From NCBI GenBank assembly GCA_020249415.1, contig JADCFR010000090.1:1-7350 (forward strand): 7,350 nt of DNA, given 5' to 3'. Below the pieces are notes generated by a model. It was not told the DNA's origin and made no database searches. It saw nothing but the letters and a program-made list of their open reading frames with translations. This stretch comes from Roseomonas sp. (lineage in GTDB: Bacteria > Pseudomonadota > Alphaproteobacteria > Acetobacterales > Acetobacteraceae). This document shows positions 6,095 through 7,350 of this stretch, piece by piece (the stretch's first letter is position 1; the number at the start of each line of letters is the position of its first letter). Both the position numbers and the translations under genes were made by a program.

Positions 6095-7322
6095 TCAATA
6101 GCCGATTGGTCTTTTCCATCGCCGCGACCAGAGCCTGGAATTCACGCGCGAAAACCTCGCGCGCTGTGCCGTGCTGCGCCAGGTCATCGCCAATCTCGCC
6201 AATGCTGCGCTTGCCATCAATGCGCGACAGGATCGCACTCGCCAAACGCGGCAAGGGCACCGGCACGGTCAGGCCATCAAAGCTCACGCGCAGCACGCCA
6301 TCGCGCGGCAGGCCGGCCGCCAGCTTCGCGCCATCCAATTCCCGCAGGCACGGCACAGCGGCAGGATCATCCCAGGGCGCGCTGATCACCGGCGCATCGG
6401 CGCGCACGCAATAGGCGATATGCACGCCCATATTGCCGGTGATGGCCTCCGCCAGGGCGGCGCGCTGCACCACATCCATCGCTTCAATGCGCGGGCGGAG
6501 CTTGGGGTCTGACAGATAGGAAAGCGGGTCGTAACGCAGCGGCTCCACCAGGCACAGAATGCGCAAACCGGCTGCCTGGATCAGCGCATTGAAGGCCGGC
6601 ACGGTGAAGGCGACATCGCGCGGATTGAGCAGCAGATCATAAAGCCCGGCATCGCCGCCCTTCTCATGATCCGTGATCCAGGGATTGCGGCGGAGCCACG
6701 CCGTTTCCGGCATTTGCCGCCAGAGCCGCTTGGCGATTTCAACCCGCGCTGCCGGCGCTTCATCGGGCGGGGCCAGCAGGCGCAGCGCATCCTGCGCCAT
6801 GTAAACGCCGGTGCGCCCATGCGGCGCATAGACCATCAGCCCCAAACCGCCGCCCGGTTCCAATACGGAAACCAGCGCGCGCAATCCTTCCAGCGGATCG
6901 GGCAGATGATGCAGCACGCCGCAGCAATCAATGTAATCAAACGGGCCCAGCCCACTGCCCGGCAGATCAAGCAAAGACCCTTCCTGAAACACCACATTGC
7001 CAAGCCTGCGCGCCGCCACGCGCGCTTCCGCCACGCGTCGCGCGGCGGCTGAACGATCGAGCCAGGTCACATCCCCCGCGCGCCCGGCCTGCGTCATTTG
7101 TTGGGCGAGCATTACCGTCGCGTCCCCGCTGCCGCCCCCGGCAACCAGCGCGCGCAAGGGCTGGCTCGCGGGGCGGCGGGCGCCAAAAATCCAGTGATCA
7201 ACCTCGCGCAAATGGCTCGGGCTGCCGATGATCAGGCGCTTGGCCTCATCCCGAGGATCCCGCTCCGGATAGGGATAGGCGTCATATTGCGCGGCAAGCG
7301 CGGCATCGGCGGCGTCTTTCAT
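6081..7322 (-). CDS. Class I SAM-dependent methyltransferase with C-terminal winged-helix/PqqD-like extension
   Basis: This 413-residue soluble protein transfers a methyl group from S-adenosylmethionine to an unknown acceptor. The N-terminal YDAYPYPERDP (13-23) precedes the Rossmann core, a feature of a subfamily often seen with (Y)xxxPYP before the SAM domain. Motif I is ALVAGGGSGDAT (58-69). The acidic ribose-binding residue is D89 in VTWLDRS, EGSLLDLP (114-121) is the adenine-contact region, and FDYIDCCGVLHHLPDPLEGL (128-147) is motif IV. The middle region (about 200-310) contains LYDLLLNPRDVAFTVPAF and probably shapes the substrate site. The C-terminal ~65 residues (about 346-410), with LSRIDGKRSIGEIGDDL, look like a winged-helix or PqqD-type module; protein-lysine methyltransferases (PKMT) also carry extra C-terminal domains. 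ATG 7322 has an AGAGGGGG ribosome-binding site. It is convergent with the crotonase genes, so it is probably regulated separately. Substrate is not predictable. Confidence 0.88.
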   Translation of the reverse strand: MKDAADAALAAQYDAYPYPERDPRDEAKRLIIGSPSHLREVDHWIFGARRPASQPLRALVAGGGSGDATVMLAQQMTQAGRAGDVTWLDRSAAARRVAEARVAARRLGNVVFQEGSLLDLPGSGLGPFDYIDCCGVLHHLPDPLEGLRALVSVLEPGGGLGLMVYAPHGRTGVYMAQDALRLLAPPDEAPAARVEIAKRLWRQMPETAWLRRNPWITDHEKGGDAGLYDLLLNPRDVAFTVPAFNALIQAAGLRILCLVEPLRYDPLSYLSDPKLRPRIEAMDVVQRAALAEAITGNMGVHIAYCVRADAPVISAPWDDPAAVPCLRELDGAKLAAGLPRDGVLRVSFDGLTVPVPLPRLASAILSRIDGKRSIGEIGDDLAQHGTAREVFAREFQALVAAMEKTNRLLISAP

Positions 7323-7324
7323 GG

Positions 7325-7332
7325 CCCCCTCT
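7325..7332 (-). promoter_or_regulatory. Shine-Dalgarno of the methyltransferase gene
   Basis: The minus strand reads AGAGGGGG just before the ATG at 7322, with the AGAGG core 5 bases from the start codon. This supports the chosen start. Only 28 bases upstream are in the window, too few to look for a promoter. Confidence 0.65.
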
Positions 7333-7350
7333 TTACCAAGAGATGGGAAA

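Noticed and set aside
1..7350. Mobile element, CRISPR array, RNA gene or defence island
   Set aside because: No transposase, direct-repeat array, tRNA-like fold or nuclease/helicase defence genes were seen, and composition looks uniform along the window.

Overview
The window is a gene-dense stretch of high-GC chromosome with the codon use (GCG, CGC, CTG, GGC rich) and gene content of an alphaproteobacterium. A DUF2244 gene back to back with nth, followed by a MarR–EmrA–EmrB set, is compatible with the Rhodospirillales/Acetobacteraceae (Roseomonas-like). That placement is an inference from composition and gene content, not from a marker gene.

Layout. (1) 1-331, minus: a DUF2244 membrane protein cut by the left edge, divergent from (2) 370-1071, plus: endonuclease III (nth), with all catalytic and 4Fe-4S residues present. 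(3) 1129-4311, plus: a compact drug-efflux operon made of a SlyA-like MarR regulator, an EmrA/HlyD-type membrane fusion protein and an EmrB/DHA2-type 14-TM transporter. Each gene overlaps the next by a few bases. A perfect 14-bp palindrome 39 bp before the regulator is a strong operator candidate. An imperfect hairpin spans the transporter's stop codon. (4) 4369-5169 and 5276-6094, plus: two crotonase-fold (enoyl-CoA hydratase/isomerase family) paralogs. In both, the two catalytic glutamates of classical enoyl-CoA hydratase are replaced. The 106 bp between them carries a short open frame that ends in an ATGA overlap with the second gene and looks like the tail of a lost gene. (5) 6081-7322, minus: a class I SAM-dependent methyltransferase with a C-terminal winged-helix/PqqD-like extension, meeting the second crotonase tail to tail with a 14-bp overlap.

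How they work together. The MarR/EmrA/EmrB genes form a self-contained inner-membrane efflux unit: the regulator probably represses its own operon until a lipophilic ligand releases it, and the pump presumably needs a TolC-like outer-membrane partner that is not in this window. The two crotonases probably act on acyl-CoA thioesters, but the reaction cannot be fixed from sequence. The methyltransferase has no evident functional link to its neighbours.

No RNA genes, insertion sequences, CRISPR arrays or phage genes are visible. The window is mostly ordinary core and housekeeping-accessory sequence. I do not see a convincing new multi-gene system. The points most worth a second look are the palindromic operator, the non-canonical crotonase active sites, the gene remnant between them, and the C-terminal domain of the methyltransferase.
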